DNA of 13,820 nucleotides from positions 1 to 13,820 of the forward strand of contig NW_019091717.1 in NCBI RefSeq assembly GCF_001949145.1, given 5' to 3'. The DNA is from Acanthaster planci (Eukaryota > Echinodermata > Asteroidea > Valvatida > Acanthasteridae). Below, piece by piece: positions 1 to 8,748 of the stretch. The notes under the pieces are model-generated. The model did not search any database. It was not told where the DNA came from and worked only from the letters and a program-made list of their open reading frames with translations. How positions within the stretch are numbered: the stretch's first letter is position 1; every line of letters starts with the position of its first letter. The translations under genes and the position numbers were made by a program.

Positions 1-1696
1 CCTCAACATTGCAAAATGCCCCGGTACAAAGTGGTTAATTCTCCTATGCTGAAGTCACTCTTTGGGTCATTTGGTGAACACCTCAAAGAAGCACAGCTGT
101 GTTGTGTTGTGCACTGCACCAACAGTCCCTCACAGGAATATCAGATTGCACTTTTGTGCTAGGACCCACTAAACCTGTGCATGTTTGAGTTCCATATAGA
201 AAATACATACTCACCACTGACTGTGGGCATTTGTGCACATTTGTGCTGTAAAACCAAAGGAGGGTTAAAACAAGCAAAATTAAGATAATATTTCAATAAG
301 GTCAGATGGAGCTTGCTTTTGCAAGCGCTGATTTTCCTTTTTTAAAAATCTTTTTCTACCGACGGTCAGGCAAAACTTTACACGTCCTCTTTCCGACACT
401 GAACAGTACTACTTGAATGAATCTTCTGTACAACGTTGCATGTACATGTAGAAACACATATTTATACAAATCCATGTGGGCATCATTCAGCCAGAGCAAG
501 CCTTGTGTGTAAACAGCATCCGGGGACCACCAGTCATTGTGTTGTGATTGGCTGCCAATGAAATATCAGTATTCGAATATGTGTCAGTGGGACTCTTTGC
601 AGCTGTTCCTTCGTGAGAGGAAGTAGTGACTAACAAGCTCCACTGTAAATTGTGGTAGCTCACATTTCACTGTTAATTTGTGGCTTGATAAAAGGTTAGT
701 AAATATTTGCTTTCGCTGAGAGAGGGTTTCACAACAACTAGTGCGGGGCGCACAAAGTTCTTGTGCCATGCATTAGTGTTCGGTTCTGCTCTGTTTTCTA
801 CGGGCTTTCAAACAATTTGGGACATAAACTCCTTGAAGTATCAGTGCAACACAAATGTACAATTGTCCAAAGAGGTTCTGTCTTGGATACAGTTTTTGAC
901 AAGACTGATCCTCAAGTTACAAATCAGCGGAAATGGACGTGAATGGAAAGGCAGGCAATACAGTCCACGCCTGGAAAATCCAAAAGCCTGGACGCCTGAC
1001 ATGCATTCTTTAAAGAATTGAAATTTTCAAAATGTGGCCAGATCAGACGGGAAAAGGGCCAACTCACTCTACAAACCGCGATATTTACAATTTCGGTACA
1101 TCTAGTTTACTAGTTCATTTTAACCTTAAGGAATTTCAGACAAATGAAGGAAAATTGAAAATTACAAATATGCATAGCCTGAATTGCAAGAAAAAAAAAT
1201 GACCAGTGGTCGCACCAGGAGGCTGTCAAATGCACCATAGAGCATCTACATTTATGAGTTTTCCAGGGGCCCCACACCGTACATGTGTCAAACTTTGTGC
1301 TCACAATTTCTGCTGTTATTTATGTTCCACTTTCACCCCCTGTTAACCTTTATTTCCTTTCATGGAACCTCCCGTTGTTTTTTGATGAGCTAAGCTATGA
1401 CAAGTTCGCAGGTTGTGACTCAAAAGGGAAAACAGGTTGAAGAACAAAACCAACAACCAAAGCATTTTTATTGAAAATAGTTTGCTTGGTCTAAAAGCAC
1501 AAAGTTTTCTTTGTGATATTGGGATAACAAATTCAGAGTGGAGCAGAAAGGAAAGGAAATTCATAGGATGTCTGCCAGACCCAATATCTAACTTGCTGGC
1601 AAAGTTTCAGGTTGGCAAGTTTCTGTGTTTAGTGTGGAAGATGTTAAAGTTAAGAGATGTGTTATGAGTTCTGCTTCTTCCTCCATTATGATCTAG
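1..1696 (+). other. Non-coding stretch, probable last intron of the ECI2-like gene
   Basis: No reading frame here resembles a crotonase exon or any protein I recognise; the open frames are short and low in complexity. It lies directly upstream of a terminal coding exon that begins at a good splice acceptor, so the simplest reading is that all of it is the 3' part of one intron. The preceding exon, expected to carry the conserved crotonase segment around the catalytic acidic residue, is not in the window. Small structures seen are a perfect 6-bp stem with a TTTT loop at 311-326 and an odd-length palindrome at 547-559 (ATTGGC-T-GCCAAT). Confidence 0.5.
1668..1696 (+). other. 3' splice acceptor of the ECI2-like terminal exon
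   Basis: A pyrimidine-rich run (CTGCTTCTTCCTCC) is followed by ATTATGATCTAG, and the AG at 1695-1696 immediately precedes the first codon that aligns with the ECI2 C terminus. The exon opens in phase 0 (GGT CTC CAG CTG). The position fits the alignment: the residues encoded from here on match the ECI2 tail without a gap. Confidence 0.7.
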
Positions 1697-1843
1697 GGTC
1701 TCCAGCTGACCAAGTCATTGATCCGAAGTCACCTAAAAGCCAAGCTGGAGTTCACTAATGAGAGCGAGTGTGCTGCCCTTCAAGAGAGGTGGTCTAGCTC
1801 AGAGTGTGTGAAGCTCATCCGCAAGCACCTGGACCTGAAGTGA
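1697..1843 (+). CDS. ECI2: Terminal exon of an enoyl-CoA delta-isomerase 2 (ECI2)-like crotonase
   Basis: This is the last coding exon: 48 codons and a TGA stop at 1841-1843. The peptide begins GLQLTKSLIR, contains ECAALQERWSSSEC and ends in IRKHLDLK. The pattern K-x-x-I-R, then E-C-x-x-L-Q-x-R-W-x-S-x-E-C, matches the tail of animal ECI2, the enzyme that shifts cis/trans-3-enoyl-CoA double bonds to trans-2-enoyl-CoA so that unsaturated fatty acids can enter beta-oxidation in mitochondria and peroxisomes. This tail forms the C-terminal helices of the crotonase fold; the oxyanion hole and catalytic residues lie in upstream exons not shown. Many ECI2 proteins end in the peroxisomal signal SKL; this one ends in DLK, so that signal is not visible. 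ECI1 and CDYL tails fit less well. I am fairly sure of the family and less sure of the orthologue. Confidence 0.8.
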   Translation, partial: GLQLTKSLIRSHLKAKLEFTNESECAALQERWSSSECVKLIRKHLDLK

Positions 1844-2280
1844 GCAGCAAGACTTCTCTGGAATGCACAGCTAGGAAGTCAGGTAGGAGGTAGCCACAGT
1901 GAGAATTGAGATTGGAAGTCCAACGGCAAGCCACCCTTCAAGTGAGGACGACAGCGCTTCCCTGTAGTGGAGGGATATTCACTTTATATTTGGGGCACTA
2001 CCCACTTATTGAACCGAAGGTGAACTTGTTTTTGACATGTGGACCCATTAAGTAGGAAGTTATTTGAAGTTGATGACAGTGGGACATCACTGCTTCCAGT
2101 TGTCACATATATTTCCTAAGGAAATTAGCTGACTGTCGACCAGAGATTTGCTTAGGATTTCCTGCCATGGGAGAAGCATGCTCATGAACACAAACCCATG
2201 CTTGAACATTATCAGCCTTCAACATGCCGTTGAGTGTGCCAACAGTGTCAGATGAGCTGTTGCATGCAGACTGTTTCCTG

Positions 2281-2700
2281 CTTTTGTACGGACAAACGAG
2301 GCAAATGGGCTGTGTGTTACCGTCGTTTCACCCTGCGTTAACTGCGTCGCTACGGAAGACTGCTACTACCGCACCGTTGTGTGAGGATTAGTGCATACCA
2401 CACATACAGTCTAATCGCCATGTAGCTGCTGGTTCAATGGGGCCTGCTGATGGACAAAGCCCTCCGTTCAGGGCATACCACAGCCCAGCAGTTGCGGTCA
2501 AAATAATCCCACGGTGAAGGGGTTAATGTTTCTTGCTAAGCACTGTATTGATGTTGCAGTATTTGTCTGTGCGAGGCGATCAAATCCACCACCCTAACGC
2601 AGAAGCCGTCATTGCAGTGATAGTGCACTGCCGCGCAGGTCTTACAGCCGCATTAAGAATGCAACTTCAACGAGTTAGGATGTGCTCTGCAGTTAAATGC
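2281..2700. other. CpG-rich patch
   Basis: I count about 22 CpG dinucleotides in 420 bases, far denser than the neighbouring DNA. It contains a 10-base direct repeat, GCATACCACA, near 2393 and 2473, and a small stem at 2386-2391/2411-2416 (GATTAG/CTAATC). No convincing coding frame is present. It could be a young repeat insertion not yet CpG-depleted or an unmethylated regulatory patch. Confidence 0.4.
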
Positions 2701-3435
2701 ATTAGGCCTCAATTTGAGAAAGTATGTGCCGCATGTGCGAGTGGGATGCCTCTGTAATAACGTCATCTTGGATTATCCGTAGTGGTCTCATGTTCGTTGA
2801 GCAGTTGGTTCTATGTCAAATGAAACCTACATTATATGAAGTGAAATTTTATCAGAAATGTTTTATAGAAAGCCTTCAAGCTTTGTTATACTTGTATCAA
2901 TTTTATAAAAAATTCAGTCACTTGAAGCTCTTCTGAAAAGTATTGTCGTTTTGGAAATTTCCATCTTGTTCTCTGCTCTTCTTCTGACCTATCACTATTG
3001 ATTTTAAGTCCCTAATTTTTAAACAGTTTCCTCAAAGAGAGTTTATTTTTAAATGATGGTGATTTCCAACCTCCTGGTGCATTAGAAAGCGCTTTTGCAG
3101 AAGCAGATGTAGAAAGTAATCTTGTACCAATGGATGCATGAAAGAACTCTGTGTGGAAGGTCACAGAACAGACACCAATATGCCATTCTTCTGGGCTTCA
3201 ATCTAGTAGCCACAAGGTGAGTCATTACTAAGGGCTGTGTTGTCTCTACTCAGCGGTTTCAATTATTGTGAATTACACCCTATCACTGATGCATAAATTG
3301 GACTGTACATCAAAGTCTGTCTAGCGGCTAACATTTTTGGACATGTAATAAGATGTTGTCACATCGACAAATAAGCCAGTTGGGTATTTTGAGTGCATGT
3401 GAGGTTTCATACAGTCATGCTGGCAGAGCTGATCC

Positions 3436-3456
3436 CATGCACATGTTCTGTGCATG
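3436..3456. other. Perfect short hairpin
   Basis: CATGCACA (3436-3443) and TGTGCATG (3449-3456) pair perfectly around a 5-base loop. The stem does not extend beyond 8 bp. In the transcript of the ECI2-like gene it would form a small stem-loop; no function is implied. Confidence 0.4.
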
Positions 3457-3937
3457 CTCAGTTGGAACACCAATTTGGCTTACTGAGAATTTCTGAGTCA
3501 TGTTATCGGGAGTCATTACTACTCGTCCGTTGTTTAACCCCACATGTACTCACTGAATAGAGTCATACATACAGCCGGGTTGTAACATGGATTTTTCTAA
3601 CCAAAACGTATCTTCCCCCAAAGACACATTTCATGCACATGCTTACAGTATTCTATTATGAAATCTTTTGTTTTTCTTTTTTAGCCAACTTGTTTTTAAC
3701 ATACTTGTGGATACTTTCCTATACATGTAGTATCACATGCCAGACATTCACCAACCATCTTTGGTTTCGATACACTGAATTGTGCGGCTGAAAAGGGACA
3801 TGCAATTAATATGCAAGGTCGTTCAGCCATTTACCAAAATGACTCCATGCTAACCCTAAAATTGAAGCTGCCTCCCCCCCAGATCTTTCTAAATCCAGCT
3901 ACATGGGTCTTTGGAGAGTTTTATAGGATTAAGAAAG

Positions 3938-4051
3938 GCTAGAGCCTAGCTATTGAGAAAGGTTGGCACCTAGCCATTGAGAAAGGTTGGAGCCTAGCCA
4001 TTGAGATAGGCAAAAGCCTAGCCAGCGAGAAAGACTAGAGTCTAGGCATGA
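3938..4051. repeat. 24-bp minisatellite, about 4.7 units
   Basis: Four complete 24-bp units run at 3938-3961, 3962-3985, 3986-4009 and 4010-4033, followed by a partial, more diverged unit to about 4051. The shared core is AGCCTAGCCATTGAGAAAG with scattered substitutions; the preceding bases to 3937 look like a further degraded unit. Because 24 is a multiple of three, the reverse frame encodes an artefactual 8-residue repeat (LSQWLGxx), which should not be read as a protein. Confidence 0.85.
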
Positions 4052-4553
4052 TTGCATTTGCATGGGGCTTGTTGCTCCTTTAAAGTTGAAGCACCAAAAG
4101 TCCCTGGGGTTTCTGAATAGGTAATGATTTGTGGAAAGTGCAGTATTAAGGCTCCTCTCCAAGCGCCTTGGGAGTTAGGGTCCAGTAAGCCTGCGTGACA
4201 ATCTCTAAAGAGTTTAGGACTAGGAGAGGTTCATTACCCATGCTCCAAGATGTCCTTGTAATGTAAAGATGGTCCAGGAACACTCATGACATCAGAGCAC
4301 ATGTGACACATTCAGAAAGTTGAACTTTTTGTAGGGCAGTTATCTCTAGAACTGAGTCCAACTTGGATAAAATGTGGCATGGACTCAAAGGAGAATGAGT
4401 TGTACGTGAAAAATTTAAATAGTAAAGTTTCCCAGAGAAGTGTATTTTATCTTTCTACTTTCTACGCCCATTTCGGAAACTTCACAAGACATTGCCAGTC
4501 ATGAATGAATGTACATTAAGCCGTAAATTATTCCATTTATATAGATTGGTTAA

Positions 4554-4559
4554 AATAAA
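4554..4559 (+). terminator. Candidate poly(A) signal, + strand
   Basis: A canonical AATAAA is followed within 20-30 bases by a T/G-rich stretch (CACTCGTTGTGTTTATC), the usual downstream element. It is the first canonical signal I see after the ECI2-like stop codon, so it is a candidate end of that transcript, giving a 3' UTR of about 2.7 kb. Confidence 0.35.
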
Positions 4560-5287
4560 GCTGTCACTCGTTGTGTTTATCATCTGTATTTACAGTGTAG
4601 AAACTTGGCACCTGCAGGTAGTTCTAAAAGAAAAAAAACAACCAGTAATATCTTGCTGTGCGTACATGTTTAGGACACAACAGGGTCTCCACGGCTTTTG
4701 TATAGGTTCTATATTTCTTGCCATGAAATGGGTAATCCCATGCATAGGCCCAAAAGAGGTCATTTAGTTTTGGCCATCGTTGTTTTTTATACACTGTGTA
4801 ACATTAAGGGTCAGTGGTATAAGCTTCAGAGTTCTTTAGACCCAGGAGCAATGTCCGTAAAAGCCCTTATACACAGACTAGTGATAATGAAATTCTGAGT
4901 GGTTAAAAAAATTGAGAGGGGAGAAACTGTGCTCACCAAACAACTTGAGAGGATAAACCACTGTGCTCACCAAAGATTACTGTGCAGAGCCTGTGCATTC
5001 CAGCCTATCAGCGGTCCCATTATGTATGACATCACCAATCGGCTGGCATGGCTGAGCAATTCCTGGTCACGCCTTTAATTCTTCATTTGGGGCTATTGTC
5101 ATTGTGTGCAGTCTTTAATGTTATGATTTACGCACCCAAACAGGTTTTCACCTTTACCGCTGGTCTGTGTACAAGCACTCATGTTCTCTTGAGTTAAGGT
5201 ATCATCGCCCAATGTCACAACGCATATTTTTTTATGCTTACGGAGGCTCCAAGTATGGCTGTGGTACAGTTTAGGAACTGAAAAGGG
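4560..5287. other. Intergenic stretch with one short tandem duplication
   Basis: No frame here looks coding. The only structure I can support is the tandem duplication at 4912-4974. Confidence 0.5.
4912..4974. repeat. 33/34-bp tandem duplication
   Basis: TTGAGAGG occurs at 4912-4919 and 4945-4952, and ACTGTGCTCACCAAA occurs at 4926-4940 and 4960-4974. The same order and near-equal spacing (33 and 34 bases) show a two-copy tandem duplication that has since picked up a few changes in the middle of the unit. Confidence 0.8.
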
Positions 5288-5421
5288 TCCAATAGATGCT
5301 TTGCGAAGTGGCCATGTTGCAGGACAGATCTTTTGTTCCACAAGGAAACGTCCTTTGTGCATACCCTGTGGAACAAAAGCACTGGCCTGCAAGATGGCAG
5401 CCATGCAAACGTTCTATTGGA
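5288..5421. repeat. Long imperfect inverted repeat (55-bp arms, 24-base loop)
   Basis: The left arm 5288-5342 and the right arm 5367-5421 are reverse complements at about 43 of 55 positions with no gaps needed. The loop-proximal 13 bp (CTTTTGTTCCACA against TGTGGAACAAAAG) are perfect, and the next 19 bp carry four mismatches. Inside the loop, AAGGA-AACG-TCCTT (5342-5355) could form a second small hairpin overlapping the end of the left arm. It would fold into a stem of more than 50 bp if transcribed from either strand. It could be a foldback or MITE-like element or a hairpin-RNA source. No target-site duplication is evident. Confidence 0.8.
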
Positions 5422-5859
5422 ATATACTTCGACATGCCTGTGTTGTCTAGTTTTGTACTGCTACATGTATCGTAATGGGGCCATGCAATGGGAGTAATAG
5501 TATGTACATTTGGCTCAAAGGGTTGAACATCTTTTTCACCAAAGACGAATTTAGAATATTTTCTTTGCAGAGCTTATAAAATTAAAATCACCAGAATATT
5601 TCCAGCAAGCACGTGCACATGTGATGGTATAAAATTGTTCAATTGTTACCAATCAAATCTGTAAATGGAATGACAAATACTATTGTGAAGCATATTTGTA
5701 AATATGTACAACCTAAAGCAGGGGAACCGAAGATTGACATGCAGTGTATATTGGTTCGACCTTTTTTGGAAGTAAAGACAACCAGTTTTGACCTTTCCCA
5801 AGGAAGAGTTTCCTCAGTTCTTTCTCATTAGTTTAATTTGTCTGAGATTCATAAGTAGT
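5422..5859. other. Intergenic stretch, nothing recognised
   Basis: No coding region or repeat that I can support, apart from one TACATGTA palindrome at 5462-5469. Confidence 0.5.
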
Positions 5860-5861
5860 TA

Positions 5862-6289
5862 CAGTCATTTGCAAAAGTTTAATACCATCTGAAATTTTAT
5901 TGGTACATGTGTTTCTGTCACTGGGCCTGCATTACACTGTCTCATTGAATGATTATGTAACATAATTTTAACGTAGTGCGTAACAGTGTATTGCTATATA
6001 CCCATTTGAAAGAAATTTTTGCAAAGGCAGGTCTTGTATGACATTTTGTCTGTAAGGCAGCATGGGTAAAAAAGTCAGTCTAAGTAATCAGAAATAAAGG
6101 AGAGCACACTAAATATTGGACTGTTGATATTTCAAATCATGGAAATGTAGTCAAATAGCTGTTTAAACAAAATACTAATGTAACACGTTGAAAATAAACA
6201 TGACTTGCCATGATTGATTGGTTTAAGTTTGGTTTTTCTTCAGATTAATGCATTTTGTGTGGATGGTCTTTAAGTTTTGCAAATGACTG
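5862..6289. mobile_element. Tc1/mariner-type MITE (internally deleted copy)
   Basis: A 428-bp element is bounded by 28-bp terminal inverted repeats at 5862-5889 and 6262-6289, identical at 25 of 28 positions; both begin CAGTCATTTGCAAAA read inward. TA dinucleotides sit immediately outside both ends (5860-5861 and 6290-6291), the target-site duplication expected of Tc1/mariner insertion. The length is far too short for a transposase gene, and only a broken start of one remains at 6062. The element was therefore moved in trans by a full-length relative. High identity of the two ends and intact TA flanks suggest a complete and not very ancient copy. Confidence 0.88.
6062..6097 (+). pseudogene. 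Remnant of Tc1-type transposase N terminus
   Basis: An ATG about 200 bp inside the left end of the element opens a frame reading MGKKVSLSNQK before an in-frame TAA. Tc1-type transposases commonly begin with MGK(K) followed by a leucine/serine- and glutamine-containing start of the first DNA-binding helix, and their start codon lies a couple of hundred bases inside the inverted repeat. The rest of the roughly 340-residue protein, including the DDE catalytic triad, is absent; later codons here are interrupted by stops. The match is short, so family placement leans on the surrounding inverted repeats. Confidence 0.5.
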
Positions 6290-6291
6290 TA

Positions 6292-7683
6292 CATCAGATA
6301 GGTTGCCTTGTTTGTCATGTGATATATTCGAAATTGTACTCTACACCACCTGAATAAATTGCTATCATATGATTGGTGAGTTGTCGATCATGTGACATGA
6401 ATGATTGCACGCGATATGTAGCCATACAGGGTGGTAGAACCATTTGATAGGACAGTAGTACACACAGTTGTTCTGTCCATGGCACTGTAAACACTGCCAT
6501 GACAGACACACAGATAAAACTTGCTCATGCACATCAAGAGGAATTTGCAGGGCAAATAGTGTCTGTTAAAGCACTTACTGATTTGGAACTGTATGGACAA
6601 CTTTGTCACAATGTTGCGACTGAGTGGGGAGAAAGACAGCAAGTATAAAAGGAACTTATCAAGTAACGAATATTTATTCAGGCATTGTGTAAAACAAATG
6701 AATGTTCTTAATTTGTGCAGTGGAAAGAATAATTTCATTCAGTGACAGACAAAATGTTACATTTCTATAGCCTTTTTTTGTAGCAGTCACAGACGGTCAA
6801 AAAGCCCTTCTACTTCATTTGCTACATTACATCAACACATACGGGCCGTTTGGCTGATTTTGACTGTTATGACAATTCTGTCTAGCATGTGTCTTTGCAT
6901 AGGAGGCCTAACTATCTGTCACCTCCAGAAATTTATTTTTTCCATTGCTTTCAAACGTTTATTTTAAAGAGACGGCTTACGGTTTTGAGAAGAAGTATGG
7001 TTCTGATAGGAACCAGTGAGTGTGTACTCAAACATTTCAACCAGGATGCTCTGCCCGAGAACAACCATACTGGCCAAAACGTCAAATACATACTCACCTG
7101 TTCTTATCGGAGCCTTACTTCTTCCAAAAAGAGATCTATCCACATAGTGTTACCGAAAGCGGTTGCTTTAGTCTATCTCCACCATACAAAACTGCAAGTT
7201 TTATCTAACATTAATTTTTAAAAAAGTAGCCCCAAACTTATTATGTTTGATAAAAACTGCATCATGGCATTTTTAAAAAGTGTGTTCAAAACATGGTTTG
7301 AGGAGTGCTGCTCAAGTTTCAGTCGCTGACATGACTGACATGACTTTTAATGTGTATGATAGCAAAAAGCTAAAAGATTGAACTTCTGGTTTTGTGTAAT
7401 ATTTGCTTTGGATACAAATAGTATTGATGAACCTGTGATAAGTCACAGAGCATGTTTCTCAAGTTTAAATGAGGTCTGTGGGGTTGATGTGTGTGCTTTA
7501 CTGCAGAGAAATATTGAATGTGTTTTGTGTTCCAGGCAGACCATGTCAAAGGACTACATGTACCAAATACAGTCCGACACAGCAAATTTCCTGAAATCCT
7601 TGCTGTCTTTTTCTTTCCCCAACTTCTATGATGTCCATAGGAACAACTTTGGCACTGCCATTGTAGTGGTTATTTCACAGGGT
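6292..7683. other. Intergenic stretch, no confident feature
   Basis: AT-rich DNA with short spurious open frames on both strands. There is a CATGTGA-type near-palindrome pair at about 6315-6325 and 6389-6400, and a 9-bp direct repeat near 7328-7346 (ACATGACTG, ACATGACTT). One exon-like stretch from 7536 has an acceptor-like TTTTGTGTTCCAG before it but no recognisable protein. Nothing here supports a firm gene call. Confidence 0.45.
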
Positions 7684-7737
7684 TTGTTGGTTAGTTGTTT
7701 TTGTTGTTGGTTATTTTTTCCTGATTTTTTTTTTCAG
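7684..7737. repeat. T/G-rich low-complexity run
   Basis: An almost pure T/G stretch (repeated TTG, GTTGTT) passes into a long T run ending in TTTTCAG at 7731-7737. The end looks like a strong splice acceptor, but no coding frame follows it, so I treat it as simple sequence. Confidence 0.6.
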
Positions 7738-7820
7738 TCGATTCTTTACCTTTTCAGTTATGCAATAAGAAACAAAATCTTTTGATGACAAAGATGTCTG
7801 ACAACAGTGGCCTGACTTTC

Positions 7821-8009
7821 CACGTTGTGGGCGTGGCATACCATTTGCACTTCCCATTTCCCTGTAAGGGGGCAGTCAGTGTATTTTGCCTTAGTCTTTG
7901 AGACAATACAGGACTCTTTTTCTTCAGTGTCTGAGCAGGGGCATAAGATATAGCATTGGACACGTTGGGGGGACCACATACCATCTGCATTTCCCCTGGT
8001 TGTCCCTGA
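7821..8009. repeat. Diverged direct duplication of a ~45-bp segment
   Basis: Segments 7821-7864 and 7961-8009 share the order CACGTTG-GGG, then (G/C)CATACCAT, then TGCA, TTCCC and CCCTG with small gaps and substitutions. They are about 140 bases apart in the same orientation. The shared block is GC-richer than the surroundings and probably marks two copies of one small dispersed repeat or an old local duplication. Confidence 0.6.
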
Positions 8010-8366
8010 GATATGCCACTGTCTTCAGTGTTCTGCCAGTCAGCCAGCTGTCAATTTTCAAAGGCTTCCATCAGTCCTGTAGGTTTGGTTCATCTTTTGG
8101 AATTTATGTGTGTGTTCCTTCCTGTGAAGAGATGTGTACAGTGTCAAAGAAATCTGGCCTTTTTGTCATGTTTTGTAATGGGGGGTGTAATTTTTCGCCT
8201 AATGGGCAGATTTCCCTGAATGGGTTGACATTTCCTCTTTCTTTTGCTTGTTCCCTTTATAGAGTATAAAACTTGATGTTTTCCTTGTATTTTTGTATAA
8301 TGTGCATTGTAATTATATTTAAATTTAACTGTATAACACGTAAACCTAAGAGAGACATTTTACCAA
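8010..8366. other. Non-coding stretch, possible 3' UTR
   Basis: No recognisable protein is encoded. The composition shifts from mixed to strongly AT-rich at about 8265-8366, and the stretch ends at a canonical poly(A) signal, which is how the tail of a + strand transcript often looks. I cannot connect it to a specific gene. Confidence 0.35.
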
Positions 8367-8372
8367 AATAAA
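8367..8372 (+). terminator. Candidate poly(A) signal, + strand
   Basis: AATAAA preceded by about 100 bases of AT-rich sequence and followed by a T/G-rich element (ACATGTGTTTGTAGG). In context this is the most convincing + strand cleavage signal in the window. It may end an unrecognised + strand transcript or a very long alternative 3' UTR of the ECI2-like gene. Confidence 0.4.
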
Positions 8373-8469
8373 CGCACTTCAGCGTACATGTGTTTGTAGG
8401 ATGGCACAGTTTCTAAAGTTTATTATGAGAGTGGAGCCAAACTTTAAGAGCTGGTCAGTTCTCTGCAGA

Positions 8470-8545
8470 AAAGTCTGCTTAGCAAATTCATATCGTAAGC
8501 AGAACTCAGCTGGGAAGCAGTCACAAGAAATACACAATACATGAC
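8470..8545 (+). repeat. Dispersed TGCTTAGCA-type repeat, copy 1
   Basis: This 76-bp segment aligns with the reverse complement of 9093-9166. The first 33 columns match at 24 positions, followed by a block sharing TAAGCAGAA, TCAGC and AGAAATA. It carries TCTGCTTAGCA and TAAGCAGAA motifs. Homology ends sharply just outside 8470, at the same place as in the other copy. Confidence 0.65.
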
Positions 8546-8748
8546 ATCTTGGTTGGTAAACTGCTTTGATTGAGCATATAGTTTGTGTGCTTAATACTTT
8601 TCTTCGCTCTGCAGCCCTGTGAAAGTGAGCTATGTCAGGCAGCCTATCTGGGCTCAAATCTGCAGTTCGACTTTGCTATTATACTGTTAAAGCAGTTAAT
8701 ATATCTGCTTACCACATGTACAGCAGGAGATTCCGCATTTAAAGGGTA

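Larger units (their letters stand above)
1844..4553 (+). other. 3' UTR / downstream flank of the ECI2-like gene
   Basis: About 2.7 kb without a recognisable coding region. The 3' UTR of the ECI2-like gene must start here. The first canonical AATAAA on the + strand that I found after the stop is at 4554, so the UTR could be up to about 2.7 kb long, or a variant signal may be used earlier. Contents are a CpG-rich patch (about 2281-2700), a small perfect hairpin (3436-3456), a C-rich run (3873-3880) and a 24-bp minisatellite (3938-4051). The UTR boundary cannot be fixed from sequence alone. Confidence 0.4.

Noticed and set aside
311-326. GCTTGC-TTTT-GCAAGC hairpin followed by a T-rich tract, like a bacterial intrinsic terminator
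   Set aside because: The window is clearly eukaryotic (introns, poly(A) signals, TE remnants), and the stem is only 6 bp inside a probable intron.
707-1021. 104-residue + strand open frame in the presumed intron
   Set aside because: It does not resemble any ECI2 exon; residue content looks random and no acceptor/donor pair frames it.
2427-2445. GGTTCAATGG, reminiscent of a tRNA B box
   Set aside because: No matching A box, cloverleaf arms or T-run at suitable distances.
3409-3424. TACAGTCATGCTGGC, like a Tc1 terminal start
   Set aside because: No reverse-complement partner within a plausible distance, unlike the true pair at 5862/6289.
3950-4162. Minus-strand frame with an 8-residue LSQWLG repeat
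   Set aside because: It is the translation of the 24-bp minisatellite, with no start context, splice signals or homology.
7898-8269. 123-residue + strand open frame with cysteine-rich text
   Set aside because: Starts inside the duplicated repeat block, overlaps another open frame, and shows no recognisable motif.
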